A DNA stretch of 17,533 bases, from positions 1 to 17,533 of the forward strand of contig CAZVUN010000051.1 of the NCBI GenBank assembly GCA_964629975.1, in the 5' to 3' direction. The DNA is from G020354085 sp964629975. Its GTDB lineage: Bacteria; Pseudomonadota; Gammaproteobacteria; Acidiferrobacterales; Sulfurifustaceae. Below are positions 17,067-17,533 of the stretch, one piece after another; position 1 is the stretch's first letter; each line of letters starts with the position of its first letter. The notes under the pieces were generated by a model, which made no database searches, was not told the DNA's origin, and saw nothing but the letters and a program-made list of their open reading frames with translations. Both the position numbers and the translations under genes were made by a program.

Positions 17067-17378
17067 TCAGCCCAGCTTGATTTCGACGTCGACGCCCGCG
17101 GCGAGGTCGAGCTTCATCAGCGCGTCCACCGTTTTGTCGGTCGGCTCGATGATGTCCATGATGCGCTTGTGCGTGCGCACCTCGAACTGATCGCGCGACT
17201 TCTTGTCCGAGTGCGGCGAGCGGTTGACCGTGTAACGCTCGAGCTTGGTCGGCAGCGGGATCGGCCCGTGCACCAGCGCGCCGGTGCGCTTGGCGGTGTC
17301 GACGATTTCCGCGGCCGAGCGGTCGATCAAGCGGTGATCGAACGCCTTGAGCCGAATCCTGATTCTCTGGTTTGCCAT
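17067..17378 (-). CDS. rpsJ: Ribosomal protein S10 (uS10, NusE)
   Basis: 30S head protein that also works as NusE in transcription antitermination and links NusG to the ribosome. 103 residues, as in E. coli. RIRIRLKAFDHRLIDRSAAEIV (4-25), GPIPLPTKLERYTVNRSPHSDKKSR (38-62) and FEVRTHKRIMDIIEPTDKTVDALMKLDL (64-91) identify it. First gene of the S10 operon, 105 bases after tuf. The upstream ribosome-binding site is poor (only GGG about 10 bases before the ATG). Confidence 0.99.
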   Translation of the reverse strand: MANQRIRIRLKAFDHRLIDRSAAEIVDTAKRTGALVHGPIPLPTKLERYTVNRSPHSDKKSRDQFEVRTHKRIMDIIEPTDKTVDALMKLDLAAGVDVEIKLG

Positions 17379-17384
17379 ATATAA

Positions 17385-17478
17385 ACCCAGTGATAAGCGT
17401 TAAGTGTTCAGTGCTTAGTATCTGGAGGCGCGCTGCGCGCGCCTCGTTTACTTAACACTTAAAACCTTCAACTCAACT
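17385..17478. repeat. Nested inverted repeat with 7-base rhythm in the tuf-rpsJ spacer
   Basis: A perfect 9-bp palindrome GAGGCGCGC-TGC-GCGCGCCTC (17425-17445) is enclosed by a second perfect 9-bp inverted repeat, TTAAGTGTT (17400-17408) and AACACTTAA (17454-17462). Both flanks run in 7-base units. On the left they are ACCCAGT, GATAAGC, GTTAAGT, GTTCAGT, GCTTAGT (17385-17419). On the right they are TCGTTTA, CTTAACA, CTTAAAA, CCTTCAA (17444-17471). These AT-rich arms stand out in GC-rich surroundings. No T-run follows the hairpin on either strand. I see no second copy in the window. Confidence 0.7.
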
Positions 17479-17483
17479 CTGCC

Positions 17484-17533
17484 TTACTCGATCACCTTCG
17501 CCACCACCCCGGCCCCCACGGTGCGCCCGCCCT
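17484..17533 (-). CDS. tuf: Elongation factor Tu, C-terminal end only (cut by window edge)
   Basis: The last 16 codons before TAA read GGRTVGAGVVAKVIE plus partial sequence, the typical EF-Tu C-terminus (E. coli ends GAGVVAKVLG). EF-Tu brings aminoacyl-tRNA to the ribosome. Its place directly before rpsJ on the same strand means the str operon runs into the S10 operon here, a common arrangement. The rest lies beyond the window. Confidence 0.9.
   Translation of the reverse strand, partial: GGRTVGAGVVAKVIE

Noticed and set aside
17440..17483. Promoter for rpsJ (TTGAAG or TTGAGT followed by TAAACG or TAAGTA)
   Set aside because: Spacers of 15-16 and poor -10 matches; the motifs come from the 7-base repeat. 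A promoter inside or before tuf is as likely.

Overview
The window is one stretch of housekeeping chromosome from a GC-rich proteobacterium. The gene order tuf, S10 operon, spc operon, alpha operon is canonical, and the proteins resemble E. coli most closely. SecY is followed by rpmJ and rpsM with no adk, map or infA between them, which fits Gammaproteobacteria. By eye about two thirds of bases are G or C. A deep-branching gammaproteobacterium (Chromatiales or Acidiferrobacterales type) is my best guess, held loosely because S4 is a four-cysteine form that looks more like some betaproteobacterial sequences.

Layout, left to right. Positions 1-2843 (+) hold uvrA, missing only about its first 13 residues. 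Positions 2840-3565 (-) hold a SAM hydroxide adenosyltransferase (DUF62 family) whose stop codon interlocks with that of uvrA in a shared CTAG. At 3601-3626 an intrinsic terminator ends the large minus-strand ribosomal protein cluster. From there to the right edge everything is on the minus strand. In transcription order it is: the tail of tuf (17533-17484); rpsJ rplC rplD rplW rplB rpsS rplV rpsC rplP rpmC rpsQ (S10 operon); rplN rplX rplE rpsN rpsH rplF rplR rpsE rpmD rplO secY rpmJ (spc operon); rpsM rpsK rpsD rpoA rplQ (alpha operon). No gene is missing, broken or inserted. rpmJ (37 codons, 6683-6796) is easily overlooked because of its size.

Genes are packed tightly. There are 1-base TAATG or TGATG overlaps (rplV/rpsC, rpmC/rpsQ, rplO/secY) and a 4-base ATGA overlap (rplD/rplW). 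Only four spacers in the cluster exceed 80 bases, and each carries a signal. The tuf-rpsJ spacer has a nested inverted repeat built on a 7-base rhythm. The rpsQ-rplN spacer has an extended -10 promoter candidate (Pspc). The rpsN-rpsH spacer has a strong long hairpin directly before the S8 gene. The rpmJ-rpsM spacer has a near-consensus sigma-70 promoter (TTGATA, 17 bp, TAGAAT) and a leader hairpin. Together the genes supply about half of the ribosomal proteins, the SecY channel and the RNA polymerase alpha subunit.

I found no mobile element, CRISPR array, tRNA, rRNA, phage gene or defence system. The most interesting items are non-coding: the tuf-rpsJ repeat element and the rpsN-rpsH hairpin, which may be an S8 control site in an unusual place. 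No stretch longer than 300 bases lacks a gene.
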